Shown: positions 1-8,363 of the stretch, piece after piece
Position numbering within the stretch: the stretch's first letter is position 1
Layout: every line of letters begins with the position of its first letter
Assembly (NCBI GenBank): GCA_051252415.1
Contig: JBPOGA010000020.1
Coordinates: 1-64,000 of the forward strand
Reading direction: 5' to 3'
Length of the DNA: 64,000 bases
From: JBPOFY01 sp051252415
GTDB lineage: Bacteria; Verrucomicrobiota; Verrucomicrobiia; Opitutales; Coraliomargaritaceae
Translations under genes and position numbers: made by a program
The notes under the pieces: model-generated
Seen by the model: the letters and a program-made list of their open reading frames with translations, nothing else
Database searches by the model: none
What the model was told of the DNA's origin: nothing

Positions 1-92
1 GATTTGTGATGATTCGCTGTAAACCCTATTTCTGGAGGGGTGCGCTTCGTCGCAACCGCATTGTGCAAGTCGAGCGTTTGAGGCGTATCGGC

Positions 93-112
93 GGCGGTGA
101 CAGAGCACCGCC
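93..112 (-). terminator. weak stem-loop downstream of lysA
   Basis: A perfect 7-bp stem (GGCGGTG / CACCGCC) with a 6-base loop lies 8 bp beyond the lysA stop codon. No U-run follows on the minus strand, so it is at best a weak or factor-assisted terminator. I see no supportable gene in bases 1-92. Confidence 0.35.
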
Positions 113-119
113 CTCCAGT

Positions 120-1388
120 TTACCCTTTATAATCCACTTCGTTGGCCCAGAGGTCGGCGGGTGCTTGGCGCTTGCGGATGAGGTGTGGCTTCTTGTTGGC
201 GTCGAGCATGATCTCGGCGGCTTCTGGGTAAGAATTGTAGTGCTTCGTGGACATCGCTGCGCAATACGCTCCGGCTCCATCGATCACGCAAAGATCGCCG
301 ATCTGAGTGGTGGGTAATTCGCGTGTCGCGAGCAATTCTGGATCGCCAGGTGATGGCGTGAGAATGTCTCCAGACTCACAGCAGTGACCTGCGATCATAT
401 ATTCGCGAGTTTCCGACGCGGTTTCTGGTTGCACGATGAAGATCGGATGTTGTGCGCCGTAGATAGAAGGGCGGAGGATTTCTGTCATGCCCGTGTCGAG
501 CTTGAGGAATTCGTAGCCTTCTGGGCCTGTGGAGACGAGGTCTTGAACCTTGGAAAGCACGGAGCAGGCATTCGCGAGGAGGAATGTTCCGGGCTCGATT
601 TCGAGACGAATCTCGCGGCCTGTCTCTGCGGCAAACGCACGGAATAGATCGGCGACTGGTGCGCCGCATTCTTGTAGGTCGGTGCTGACTTCGTTGGCCA
701 TGCGGGCGACTTTGTAGCCACCACCCAGATTTAGGTTGGTGACATCAGGGAACTGTCGCACGAGATCGAGGCTCATACTGGAAATTTTTTGCCAGACCTT
801 TGGGTCACTGCCGGAGCCGATGTGTGTGTGGATACGGATTACCTTGAGATCATACTTCGCGACGATGGCTTGCACTTGATCGATCCATTCGTGCCAGATG
901 CCGAAGCTAGATGCTGGGCCACCGACATTGGTGCGGTTGTTGCCGCCGGATCCAGCACCTGGGTTGAAGCGTACTCCGATGGAGCGACCGGGGAAAGCTT
1001 TGCCGAAACGTTCGAGTTGATCGAGCGAGCAGGCGTTGATTTCGAGGCCAGCTTCGTAGAGCTCGGCGAAGTCTTCTGGAAGCTCTTGTGTGCTAAGGCT
1101 GATTTGGGAAGCGTCGTAGCCTGCTGCGATTGCGCGGCGCACTTCGTAGGCGGAGCTCGCGTCGATGTGGAGCCCAGCTTTGCGGAAAATCTGGAGGATG
1201 GCCGCATTGGGCGATGCCTTCATGGCATAACGTGCGGTTAGGCCGTATGCATTGGGGAACGCGAGCACGGCGGCGGCGTTGGCCTTTAGGGTGGCTTCGT
1301 CATAAACATAGACGGGTGTGCCGAATTGATCGGCCACGGAACGTGCGGTCGTATAATCGAGAAAACGGGGCTGTGTGTTAGTTGCCAT
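120..1388 (-). CDS. lysA: diaminopimelate decarboxylase-type PLP enzyme
   Basis: A fold-III PLP decarboxylase, most likely converting meso-diaminopimelate to L-lysine, the last step of lysine synthesis, in the cytoplasm. The product is 422 residues, normal for LysA. The PLP lysine sits in YAMKASPN near residue 47. HTHIGSGSDP, the glycine loop LNLGGGYK, EPGTFLLANA and the catalytic-cysteine motif CCESGD follow in family order. The frame continues 30 codons upstream of ATG 1388, but that stretch is not LysA-like, so I start at MATNTQ. It stands alone on the minus strand. Carboxynorspermidine decarboxylase is a related family that I cannot fully exclude. Confidence 0.88.
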   Translation of the reverse strand: MATNTQPRFLDYTTARSVADQFGTPVYVYDEATLKANAAAVLAFPNAYGLTARYAMKASPNAAILQIFRKAGLHIDASSAYEVRRAIAAGYDASQISLSTQELPEDFAELYEAGLEINACSLDQLERFGKAFPGRSIGVRFNPGAGSGGNNRTNVGGPASSFGIWHEWIDQVQAIVAKYDLKVIRIHTHIGSGSDPKVWQKISSMSLDLVRQFPDVTNLNLGGGYKVARMANEVSTDLQECGAPVADLFRAFAAETGREIRLEIEPGTFLLANACSVLSKVQDLVSTGPEGYEFLKLDTGMTEILRPSIYGAQHPIFIVQPETASETREYMIAGHCCESGDILTPSPGDPELLATRELPTTQIGDLCVIDGAGAYCAAMSTKHYNSYPEAAEIMLDANKKPHLIRKRQAPADLWANEVDYKG

Positions 1389-1537
1389 GAGGAGAGAGCA
1401 AATGCGCTTCCATGCGGCTGGCAAGCGAGATGTGACGAAGGTGTGCATGCCGACAATTACGTGACATTTTGGTAACACTTAAGTGGTCATTCTATTTACT
1501 GGTTGCTCGGCGGCGTTGTTTTTTACTTTGTTGTGAT

Positions 1538-1993
1538 ATGGAAACACCCCCTGACCCGATCGAACCCGAATCTGAAGCCATTGATTCTAGCGAGCTCAGT
1601 GTGCCACCTACGATAGAGAAAAAGCCGGACAATACCATGCCGATGTTGTGCCACTTGTTGGCCTTGACCGGATTGTTGGGGATCCCTTTCGGTAATATAC
1701 TAGGACCTTTGATCATCTGGTTGGTCAAAAAGGAGGAAAATCCTGCGGTGGATGAGGCGGGAAAAGAATCAATTAATTTTCAAGTGTCGGTCATGATATA
1801 TGGCTTTGCCCTTTTCCTAGTAGGTATACCGATGGCGTTTATTCCTTTTGCGAACATGTTGTTTATACCACTGCTCGTTTTAGCTGGGATTGGGCTGATG
1901 ATTGGGTCGATTGTTTTGACTGTGATCGCTGCGCTTAAGGCCAGTGAAGGTGTGGATTACGCTTATCCTTACACCATACGTTTTCTGAAATAG
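1538..1993 (+). CDS. DUF4870-like small membrane protein
   Basis: A 151-residue protein with an acidic, proline-rich N-terminus (METPPDPIEPE) followed by three or four hydrophobic segments. CHLLALTGLLGIPFGNILGPL and a later WLVKKEENP...EAGKESINFQ segment match the DUF4870 (Tic20-like) pattern. Its function is unknown; it should sit in the inner membrane. I chose ATG 1538 because the 23 upstream codons carry basic residues and cysteines that do not belong to this family. Its TAG stop overlaps a possible GTG start of the cytidine deaminase gene, suggesting co-transcription. Confidence 0.8.
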   Translation: METPPDPIEPESEAIDSSELSVPPTIEKKPDNTMPMLCHLLALTGLLGIPFGNILGPLIIWLVKKEENPAVDEAGKESINFQVSVMIYGFALFLVGIPMAFIPFANMLFIPLLVLAGIGLMIGSIVLTVIAALKASEGVDYAYPYTIRFLK

Positions 1994-2004
1994 TGGGACG
2001 CTTT

Positions 2005-2880
2005 ATGCCGCTAGGTATTCCAAATATGGCTGAGTTGATGGCTGCTGTTTCAGCAGACGTTCAGGAGGCGATATTATGCCAACTCGCTGCGCCAGGGTTT
2101 TCCGGTAAGCTGGATAGCATACGTGGCTCGGAAGTGAGTGTAGCGAAGCAGTTGTTGCCTCTGGCGCGGGCTTTTTCACAGGCCCCAGTGTCAGGGTTTC
2201 ATGTCGGAGCAGTTGCGATTGGTGCGACGGGGCAGTTCTATTTGGGCGCAAATATGGAGTTTGTCGGCGTGCCTCTAAGCGCGAGTCTGCATGCAGAGCA
2301 ATCAGCTGTTTTGAATGCATGGATGCATGGTGAAACGAGGTTGACCAACTTAGTTGTGTCTGAGGCCCCATGTGGGCATTGCCGTCAGTTCCTTTGGGAG
2401 CTTCCATTGGCCAAGCAGTTAGCGATTCATTTTAAAGGCGAGGTGAGTGACTTGCCGACTTTGCTACCGCTTGCTTTTGGTGATGCGCGCAGGGAGGGTG
2501 CTAGCCTGTTGGACCTAGCTGCTTTACAGTTAGCACCTGTTCGAAAAGCTGAAACAGCCTTAGATGAGCGAGCGATGAATGCTGCTCGTCGCAGTTATGC
2601 GCCTTATACAGGCGCTCCGGAAGGCTTTGCCGTAGAGTGTATCGACGGTGCAATTTTCGACGGGCGAACGGCGGAGAGTGCGGCATTCAATCCGACGGTT
2701 CCCGCGATTGTTTCCGCATTGAACCAGCGCAATCTATCGACGAGTCGTCACGACGCGATCAGTGCTTGCGTGCATACCAAGTTGGTTACGAGTTTAGCTT
2801 CGCAGGCAGGCTTCTCGAAATCCGTCTTACAGCGCTTGAGCCATGTGACGATAGAGACGGTGTTGATGGAATTGGTTTAA
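2005..2880 (+). CDS. cdd: cytidine deaminase, E. coli dimeric type
   Basis: Deaminates cytidine and deoxycytidine to uridine and deoxyuridine in pyrimidine salvage. At about 291 residues it matches the two-domain E. coli-type enzyme rather than the roughly 130-residue tetrameric form. The zinc site is complete in the N-terminal catalytic domain: HAEQSAV, followed by PCGHCRQF. The substrate-binding NMEF segment precedes it. The C-terminal half (AARRSYAPYTGAP...AAFNPT) is the degenerate second deaminase domain of this subfamily, without zinc ligands. A GTG at 1993 overlapping the upstream stop codon is an alternative start four codons earlier. The gene is convergent with the PHP phosphatase gene, 12 bp away. 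Confidence 0.92.
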   Translation: MPLGIPNMAELMAAVSADVQEAILCQLAAPGFSGKLDSIRGSEVSVAKQLLPLARAFSQAPVSGFHVGAVAIGATGQFYLGANMEFVGVPLSASLHAEQSAVLNAWMHGETRLTNLVVSEAPCGHCRQFLWELPLAKQLAIHFKGEVSDLPTLLPLAFGDARREGASLLDLAALQLAPVRKAETALDERAMNAARRSYAPYTGAPEGFAVECIDGAIFDGRTAESAAFNPTVPAIVSALNQRNLSTSRHDAISACVHTKLVTSLASQAGFSKSVLQRLSHVTIETVLMELV

Positions 2881-2892
2881 CGTGACGCTGGA

Positions 2893-3717
2893 TTATTTTT
2901 CATTACTCGGCATGTCGATTCGTTGGCACTCACGTCCTCGGAAGTAGTGGAGATCGGTAAAACCTTTTTTACGCAGGAGCGGCTGTATCCAGTCAAAGTG
3001 TTGACCGACTGAGTCCGGCCGATGCGAGTCAGACCCCATCGTGAGTTTCACGCCAATTTCATTGGCCCAATCGAGAATGAGCGGATCAGGGTGTACTTCG
3101 TAAGCACCTTTGTTCAGGCCGCTAGTATTCACTTCCATACAGACATCTTCTTCTACCATGGCTTCTAAGACGTCACGGATGACGATCTCATGTTCGAGAG
3201 GGGCAAAATGACTGACCACACCATAGGTGCGAATGACATCAGGGTGGGCCATGCTGTCGTAGCGCCCCGATTGCACGCCGTCTTTTAGATGACGAAAATA
3301 GCAATCAATGATTGTGTAGTCGTCTTTAACTTTCTTCTTTTTGAGCCATTCTCCATAGCTACGGCAGTGCGCATGCAGTGAGCCTAGAACGAAGTCCCAT
3401 TTGTAATCTTGAAGAATCTTATCCATCGGCTCCATGTGAGCTTCATCTGGAAAGACTTCCGCTTCGATGCCGCACAGGACCTCGAGGTTTTCCGCCTGCA
3501 TAGTTGTCGCAGTATCTTGAATGAGTTCTACGTATTGATCGAGTTGATCTAGGCGCATACGGATGCCTGCTTGTCCGAAAGCTTCCCATTCCATCGGAAT
3601 GTGACAGGTGAAAGTAATTAGGTCGAAACCTTTGCTTTTTGCAGCACGCGCATACTCAAGCGGCGCGCCGATGGCGTGCCCGCAGAGGGGTGTGTGCATG
3701 TGACAATCAACTCGCAT
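2893..3717 (-). CDS. hisJ: PHP-family histidinol phosphatase (HisJ-like)
   Basis: A PHP-fold metal-dependent phosphoesterase of 274 residues. The N-terminal metal-binding motif HMHTPLCGH begins at residue 6. Later histidine and aspartate clusters include LGSLHAHCR near residue 140, MAHPDVIR and the C-terminal GSDSHRP. This pattern and length fit HisJ-type histidinol-phosphate phosphatase, the penultimate step of histidine synthesis. A long-form hisG lies at 25.5 kb in the same window. Family assignment is firm; the exact substrate is inferred, as PHP proteins also hydrolyse other phosphoesters. It is downstream of the LMW phosphatase gene on the same strand with a 14-bp gap, so probably co-transcribed. 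Confidence 0.8.
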   Translation of the reverse strand: MRVDCHMHTPLCGHAIGAPLEYARAAKSKGFDLITFTCHIPMEWEAFGQAGIRMRLDQLDQYVELIQDTATTMQAENLEVLCGIEAEVFPDEAHMEPMDKILQDYKWDFVLGSLHAHCRSYGEWLKKKKVKDDYTIIDCYFRHLKDGVQSGRYDSMAHPDVIRTYGVVSHFAPLEHEIVIRDVLEAMVEEDVCMEVNTSGLNKGAYEVHPDPLILDWANEIGVKLTMGSDSHRPDSVGQHFDWIQPLLRKKGFTDLHYFRGRECQRIDMPSNEK

Positions 3718-3731
3718 AAATTAAATAGAAT

Positions 3732-4193
3732 TTAAGTGAGGGACTTTAGCAAATTGCGGCAACCATCTTCTATCATGTTCATGACATGTTCGAAACCTTG
3801 ATCGCCACCGTAGTAAGGGTCAGGAACTTCGGTTTCATTGTGTTCAGTGCAATATTCGCAGAAGAGTTTGATTTTGTCCCAGCTCGCTTTGCTCCGGTCC
3901 AGACTGCGTGCGCCTGCCAAGTTGTCCTCGTCCATTGCTAGGATGAGGTCGTAGTATTGAAGATCGCTACTGCTGAGTTGTCTCGATTGCCCTATGATTG
4001 GAATGCCACGCGCACACATGGTTTGTTGCATGCGATGGTCGGGCGGGCTACCCACATGAAAGCCAATTGTGCCAGCCGATTCGATTTCGAACTGATCACT
4101 CAAGCCTGCTTCATCCACCAAATGTTGAAACACGCAGTGCCCCGCAGGTGAACGGCAGATATTGCCCATGCAAAGGAAAAGGATTTTTTTCAT
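3732..4193 (-). CDS. low-molecular-weight protein-tyrosine phosphatase
   Basis: A 153-residue cytoplasmic LMW-PTP. The phosphate-binding loop CMGNICRS (Cys8 nucleophile, Arg14) opens the protein. EVPDPYYGG near residue 122 supplies the general-acid aspartate of the DPY motif. MDEDNL is also typical of the family. In bacteria these enzymes often act on tyrosine-phosphorylated polysaccharide-synthesis kinases, but no such kinase is visible here. It is the first gene of a likely two-gene unit with the PHP phosphatase. ATG 4193 is the natural start because the P-loop follows immediately. Confidence 0.92.
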   Translation of the reverse strand: MKKILFLCMGNICRSPAGHCVFQHLVDEAGLSDQFEIESAGTIGFHVGSPPDHRMQQTMCARGIPIIGQSRQLSSSDLQYYDLILAMDEDNLAGARSLDRSKASWDKIKLFCEYCTEHNETEVPDPYYGGDQGFEHVMNMIEDGCRNLLKSLT

Positions 4194-4544
4194 AGCTTGG
4201 GAGCTTTGAATAGATGAAAAACTAGGTCGAACCTTGAATTCGGTTATTCGCGTTCTTTTGGAATGAAATTCTCGCGCGTGGTTGTGCGCTGTGCAAAGGG
4301 AGTCTAGTATGTTTCTCTGCTTGCGGCGATGCCATTGAGTTGTCTATAGGCGGAGGCGACGATAGGTGATGCGCATGAGCATTATTCGTAGAGTATGCGT
4401 TTTATAGTTGCTGCTGGTTTAGTTCGTAAAAATTAGAGCTGAGCTATGGCTGACTAGGCTCTAAGGTAATGTTAAGGGTTGCAGTATTTTGGTGAAAACG
4501 CCTTACTGGATGCTCGGTTGTTCAATGTGTACTCCTGTCACATC
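4194..4544. promoter_or_regulatory. divergent intergenic region
   Basis: About 350 bp separate the minus-strand phosphatase pair from the plus-strand barrel operon, so promoters in both directions are expected here. I see no convincing -35/-10 pair. A 6-bp inverted repeat (TAGAGC at 4434-4439 with GCTCTA at 4458-4463) lies about 80 bp upstream of the chosen barrel start and could be an operator or leader hairpin. Nothing else was recognised. Confidence 0.3.
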
Positions 4545-5675
4545 GTGAAACATATAAGCTACTATCTTTTGTTGTATTTAGCCATGGGTCTTTGCGCCTT
4601 TGGCCAATCACCACCTGTAGATCTTGCCAATCTTAGTCTTGGTGATCTGCTGAATGCAAAAATTGTTCGCACTCAATCGATTCAGTCAGGCTATGAACCA
4701 AGTTCTGGCGACAGTGAAAACATCCCGGTAGAGAATGTAAAATCGAACCGCTTTCATTTTAGTATGAGTTACATCGATGTAGAATTCGATGGATACAAGA
4801 ATGGCAGGAGCGACTTGTCTATAAGTGATGTGCTGTGGGCTGGGCCTGACTCTGGTGAAGCCCGTACCAATGAAAATTTCCCGGTAGTGCCGACTGTCAT
4901 TCGCCAAAAGGTTAAACAATTTAAGGGTGCGTATGATATCTCGGATCAATTCAGCGTCAGTTTGAGTATTCCTTATATCCGACAGGAAACAGATCACGTC
5001 AGCATCGTCGACGACTTCGGTGACTTCTTAATCGTTAGCGAAGGCCTTGGAGATGTTGAAGCAGGTGTATCATGGTTCAAAAGGTTGGATCCAAACAACA
5101 GTCTGCTAATTAACTTTGGTTTGAGTTGTCCCTCGGGATCGATTGACGAGAAGGGACGCACCCCGCGTGATGCGACGATGGATACTCAGTTGCCTTACAC
5201 AATGCAGCTAGGCTCAGGTACCTTCGATTTTAAGCCCTCAATCATATATACTGGCAGGACGGGCGACTGGAGTTACGGAGGCAACTTGAGTCTCACACTC
5301 CGGACGGGTGAGAATTCTCGCGATTATCGTTTAGGCAATGTTTATCAGGGCGATATCTGGACACGTTACCAACTCACAGAGTGGATCCAGCCGTCCTTCC
5401 GAGTTAACGGCATCGTCTGGGATTGCATAACTGGCCAGGATGACGAGATAACCGTGCCAGGCCCGTTCCCTTATCCCGCAGCGGTAACAAACCCGAAGTA
5501 TTTCGGCGGCAGAAAACTCATTGCGCATTTCGGATTACGTTTACGAGATCCCAATGGCCGGCTTGGAAACTCCTTCCTGGAGGTCGAGGCGGGCGTGCCA
5601 ATCTATGAACGCCTGAATGGCCCTCAGCCATCAGAAAACTGGCGCTTCTCGGCAAGCATTGTGCTTAACTTTTAA
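4545..5675 (+). CDS. outer-membrane beta-barrel protein of a YfiR-kinase operon
   Basis: A roughly 376-residue exported protein. GTG 4545 gives a clean signal peptide (VKHISYYLLLYLAMGLCAFG, cleaved before QSPP); a TTG 22 codons earlier is possible but unlikely. The segment DLANLSLGDLLNAKI after cleavage resembles the N-terminal leader of TonB-dependent receptors found beside YfiR genes, but I see no plug domain. The rest alternates short amphipathic strands (SLSIPYIRQE, GDVEAGVSWF, GGNLSLTLRTG) and ends in phenylalanine (ASIVLNF), as expected of a Bam-inserted barrel. It resembles the MetA-pathway/transporter barrels (Phenol_MetA_deg type). Two tightly packed downstream genes encode a YfiR-like protein and a hybrid kinase. 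What it transports or senses is unknown. Confidence 0.7.
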   Translation: MKHISYYLLLYLAMGLCAFGQSPPVDLANLSLGDLLNAKIVRTQSIQSGYEPSSGDSENIPVENVKSNRFHFSMSYIDVEFDGYKNGRSDLSISDVLWAGPDSGEARTNENFPVVPTVIRQKVKQFKGAYDISDQFSVSLSIPYIRQETDHVSIVDDFGDFLIVSEGLGDVEAGVSWFKRLDPNNSLLINFGLSCPSGSIDEKGRTPRDATMDTQLPYTMQLGSGTFDFKPSIIYTGRTGDWSYGGNLSLTLRTGENSRDYRLGNVYQGDIWTRYQLTEWIQPSFRVNGIVWDCITGQDDEITVPGPFPYPAAVTNPKYFGGRKLIAHFGLRLRDPNGRLGNSFLEVEAGVPIYERLNGPQPSENWRFSASIVLNF

Positions 5676-5684
5676 GTCGTGTAG

Positions 5685-6230
5685 ATGAAGCAACCTATAA
5701 CAAAGTGCCTCATCTGGGCATTGGGCTTGGCCCTATCAATGAGCCTTTGCTTCGCATCAAATGGTAGACCCATTATTGAGGAAAATCAGGGCAAGGCACT
5801 TCTCATATACAATATTGCTAAGTTCACTGTATGGCCCTCTGAAACACCGCCTTCTGATGCACCTTTTATATTTGGTTTATGGGGCAATGAAGCAATCGCG
5901 AAGGCATTTCAGGTAGTTGAAGGGCAAAAGGTCCATGGCCGAACGGTCAGAATTAATCGCTATAGTAAAGGTAGTCTCCCTGTTGGCTGCGACTTAATCA
6001 TCATCCCAAAGCATCAGTTGCAGGAGTTTATCAAGGCTAAAGATAAATTAGGCAATCTACCGATCCTGACCGTGACAACTGATCCGGCCATTTTTGACGC
6101 CGGAGCGATGATGCTGGTCGAAGTGGTCGATGATCACTTATCATTTTCAGTCAACTTAGGAGCTGTGAAAGCAAGTGGCCTCGAAATAAGCGGCAACCTT
6201 CTACGCCTAGCAAGAAAGGTTAATTTCTAG
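5685..6230 (+). CDS. YfiR-family (DUF4154) periplasmic protein
   Basis: A 181-residue exported protein with signal peptide KCLIWALGLALSMSLCFASN. Features of the YfiR/DUF4154 family are visible: KALLIYNIAKFTVWP near the N-terminus, the PFIFGLWG strand, GCDLIIIP, PILTVT and the C-terminal NLGAVKASGLEISGNLL. In Pseudomonas YfiR is a periplasmic repressor of a membrane diguanylate cyclase. Here the gene starts 9 bp after the barrel gene and ends 7 bp before a hybrid kinase gene. It is inferred to relay a periplasmic or outer-membrane state to the kinase sensor domain. Confidence 0.85.
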   Translation: MKQPITKCLIWALGLALSMSLCFASNGRPIIEENQGKALLIYNIAKFTVWPSETPPSDAPFIFGLWGNEAIAKAFQVVEGQKVHGRTVRINRYSKGSLPVGCDLIIIPKHQLQEFIKAKDKLGNLPILTVTTDPAIFDAGAMMLVEVVDDHLSFSVNLGAVKASGLEISGNLLRLARKVNF

Positions 6231-6237
6231 AAGAGTT

Positions 6238-8286
6238 ATGCTCAACCGCTTCTCACAACTGCCTGTACGCAACAAGCTGACGCTGATTATTACATGCGCA
6301 GCACTGTCTGCTGTGACCCTGAGCGGAGTTATTACGATCATCACTCAGGCTCGAACTGTTCACAATGGATTACAACTTGAGATTGAGACTACGACCGAGA
6401 TACTCGCTTCGAACGTAGCGGCTTCGCTCTTCTTTGATTCTAAATCCGAAGCCGAGACAACGCTCTCCAGTCTGCGATACAAAACTCATATTGAGGCTGC
6501 GGCTCTTTACACAAAAGACGGTGGAATATTCGCCATGTATAGTCGGCCCGATGGCTATCACAAGCACGAGAAATTGCCCACACCAAGTGAATGTGGCATC
6601 TTTTCTCCATGTCTGTCAGTCGAGCAGGAAGTTTATCTAGACGGCGATATTATTGGCCGAGTAATTGTCGTCTCATCAAAAAAGCCCGTACTGTCTGCAA
6701 TACTCTATTCCGTAATTACCGCGCTACTGACAATCATTCTGAGCACCGCACTTGCGATCAAGCTTGCGCTCGGTTACCTGCGCCGCGTTTCAGCGCCTGT
6801 CGAAGCTCTTGCCAAAGTAGCTGATGAAGTCTCTCGGACTGAAAATTACAGCTTGCGTTCGCAACATAATAGTAAAGACGAACTGGGGCAACTTTCAGGT
6901 GCATTCAATCATATGCTGGATCGTATCCAGGAATCCGATACGGGGCTTCGGCTCGCCACTGATGAACTCTCAAAACGTGTTGACGAGCTCAACATTGAAA
7001 AAGAAGAACGTGCCCTCGCTCAGGCTCGTGAAAAGCGTTTGCAAGATCGCCTAACAGAAGCTCAATTGCTGAAGTCTCAAAGCTTGCGTGACGCCAAAGA
7101 AGCTGCCGAGCAGGCTAATCGAATCAAGTCGGAGTTCCTCGCTTCGATGAGCCACGAGATTCGCACGCCCATGAATGGTGTGATCGGCTTCACTTCACTA
7201 TTGCGCGACACTGAGCTGGATCAGGAGCAGCAGGAGTTTATCGATATAATTCACAATAGCGGCAATACCCTGTTACGTCTTTTGGATGACATCTTGGACT
7301 TTTCAAAAATCGAGGCAGGACGATTGATAATCGAAAAACAAAACTTGAATATCCGCGACCTCGTGAACGAGGTCGTTAAAATACTACAAAAGCAATTAAG
7401 TGAAAAGGCCGTAGAGATTATCACTACTATTGATGAAGACGTTCCCGCCTCTATTGAATCCGACCCAAATCGTATTAGACAAATACTTCTTAATCTCGTC
7501 GGTAATGCGATTAAATTTACCAATGAGGGATCAATAGAAATACGTATAGCATTTATTGGTTTTAATGAAAAAAGTGAACCGCATGGTCACTCGGGCGTCA
7601 TCAACTGTTCTGTCGTAGATACTGGAATCGGGATTTCCGAGCACGACCAAAAGAGGTTGTTTGAGGTGTTCACACAGGTCGATTCATCTGCCACAAGAAA
7701 ATACGACGGCGTAGGCCTCGGCTTGGCCATCACCAAGCGTTTGTGTGAAATACTTGGCGGATCAATCAAGTTAAACAGTGCGCCGGGTGCTGGTTCTACT
7801 TTTCACTTTTCCATACCTGTGCACTCTCATACGGATGTTGAATCTGTAGCTCAATCTAACGCAAAGTCGATTACGGCATTGAAGCATGGTGAAATGAAAA
7901 TGCTTGTCGTAGAAGACAATCAAGTTAACGCGAGGCTACTCGCAGCACTACTCAACAAAGCAGGTTACTGCTGTGATATTGCTTACGCTTCAACTGAATG
8001 TATAAAATACATGAGTGAGACGCATTATGATATCATTTTCATGGACCTGAACATGCCCGACATGGACGGCTTCGAGCTGACCGCTCGTATTCGAGAGGAA
8101 GAATCCGACTCCGACAAAGCCAGCACACGACGATCGATTATTATCGCAGTTACCGCTTGGGCAATGGCAGGCATGAAAGAGCGCTGTTTAGAGGCGGGTA
8201 TGAATGGCTATTTATCCAAACCCGTGATTCGTGAAGAACTGACAAATATGGTTGAGGAACTGTGCAGTAAGTCGCGTAGCGATTAA
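6238..8286 (+). CDS. CHASE8-type hybrid sensor histidine kinase
   Basis: A 682-residue inner-membrane kinase. In order: transmembrane helix at about residues 13-35; a periplasmic CHASE8-like domain to about 150 (ILASNVAASLFFD, EAALYTKDG); a second helix at about 153-180; HAMP; a coiled coil (EKEERALAQAREKRL); HisKA with the phospho-accepting His in SHEIRTPMNGV near 305; a HATPase with NLVGNAIKF, DTGIGIS and GVGLGLAITK; and a C-terminal receiver (VVEDNQVN, FMDLNMPDMDG near 602, LSKP). No HPt or output domain is present, so a separate HPt partner is expected. CHASE8 kinases and cyclases are commonly coupled to YfiR proteins, which fits the preceding gene. It is the last gene of the three-gene operon. 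Confidence 0.92.
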   Translation: MLNRFSQLPVRNKLTLIITCAALSAVTLSGVITIITQARTVHNGLQLEIETTTEILASNVAASLFFDSKSEAETTLSSLRYKTHIEAAALYTKDGGIFAMYSRPDGYHKHEKLPTPSECGIFSPCLSVEQEVYLDGDIIGRVIVVSSKKPVLSAILYSVITALLTIILSTALAIKLALGYLRRVSAPVEALAKVADEVSRTENYSLRSQHNSKDELGQLSGAFNHMLDRIQESDTGLRLATDELSKRVDELNIEKEERALAQAREKRLQDRLTEAQLLKSQSLRDAKEAAEQANRIKSEFLASMSHEIRTPMNGVIGFTSLLRDTELDQEQQEFIDIIHNSGNTLLRLLDDILDFSKIEAGRLIIEKQNLNIRDLVNEVVKILQKQLSEKAVEIITTIDEDVPASIESDPNRIRQILLNLVGNAIKFTNEGSIEIRIAFIGFNEKSEPHGHSGVINCSVVDTGIGISEHDQKRLFEVFTQVDSSATRKYDGVGLGLAITKRLCEILGGSIKLNSAPGAGSTFHFSIPVHSHTDVESVAQSNAKSITALKHGEMKMLVVEDNQVNARLLAALLNKAGYCCDIAYASTECIKYMSETHYDIIFMDLNMPDMDGFELTARIREEESDSDKASTRRSIIIAVTAWAMAGMKERCLEAGMNGYLSKPVIREELTNMVEELCSKSRSD

Positions 8287-8313
8287 GCGCTGTGGCACCT
8301 ATTTAAGCAGAAT

Positions 8314-8345
8314 GCGTTATGGATCTTCGATCATATCCATAACGC
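8314..8345. terminator. bidirectional stem-loop between kinase and dus genes
   Basis: An 11-bp perfect stem (GCGTTATGGAT / ATCCATAACGC) with a 10-base loop lies between the convergent hybrid kinase and dihydrouridine synthase genes. There is no clear U-run on either side. Its location between convergent stops suggests shared termination. Confidence 0.55.
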
Positions 8346-8363
8346 AGTCGAAATCATAATCTG

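Noticed and set aside
6..317. Plus-strand frame at the left edge
   Set aside because: It overlaps the 3' end of lysA antisense and its translation has no family features.
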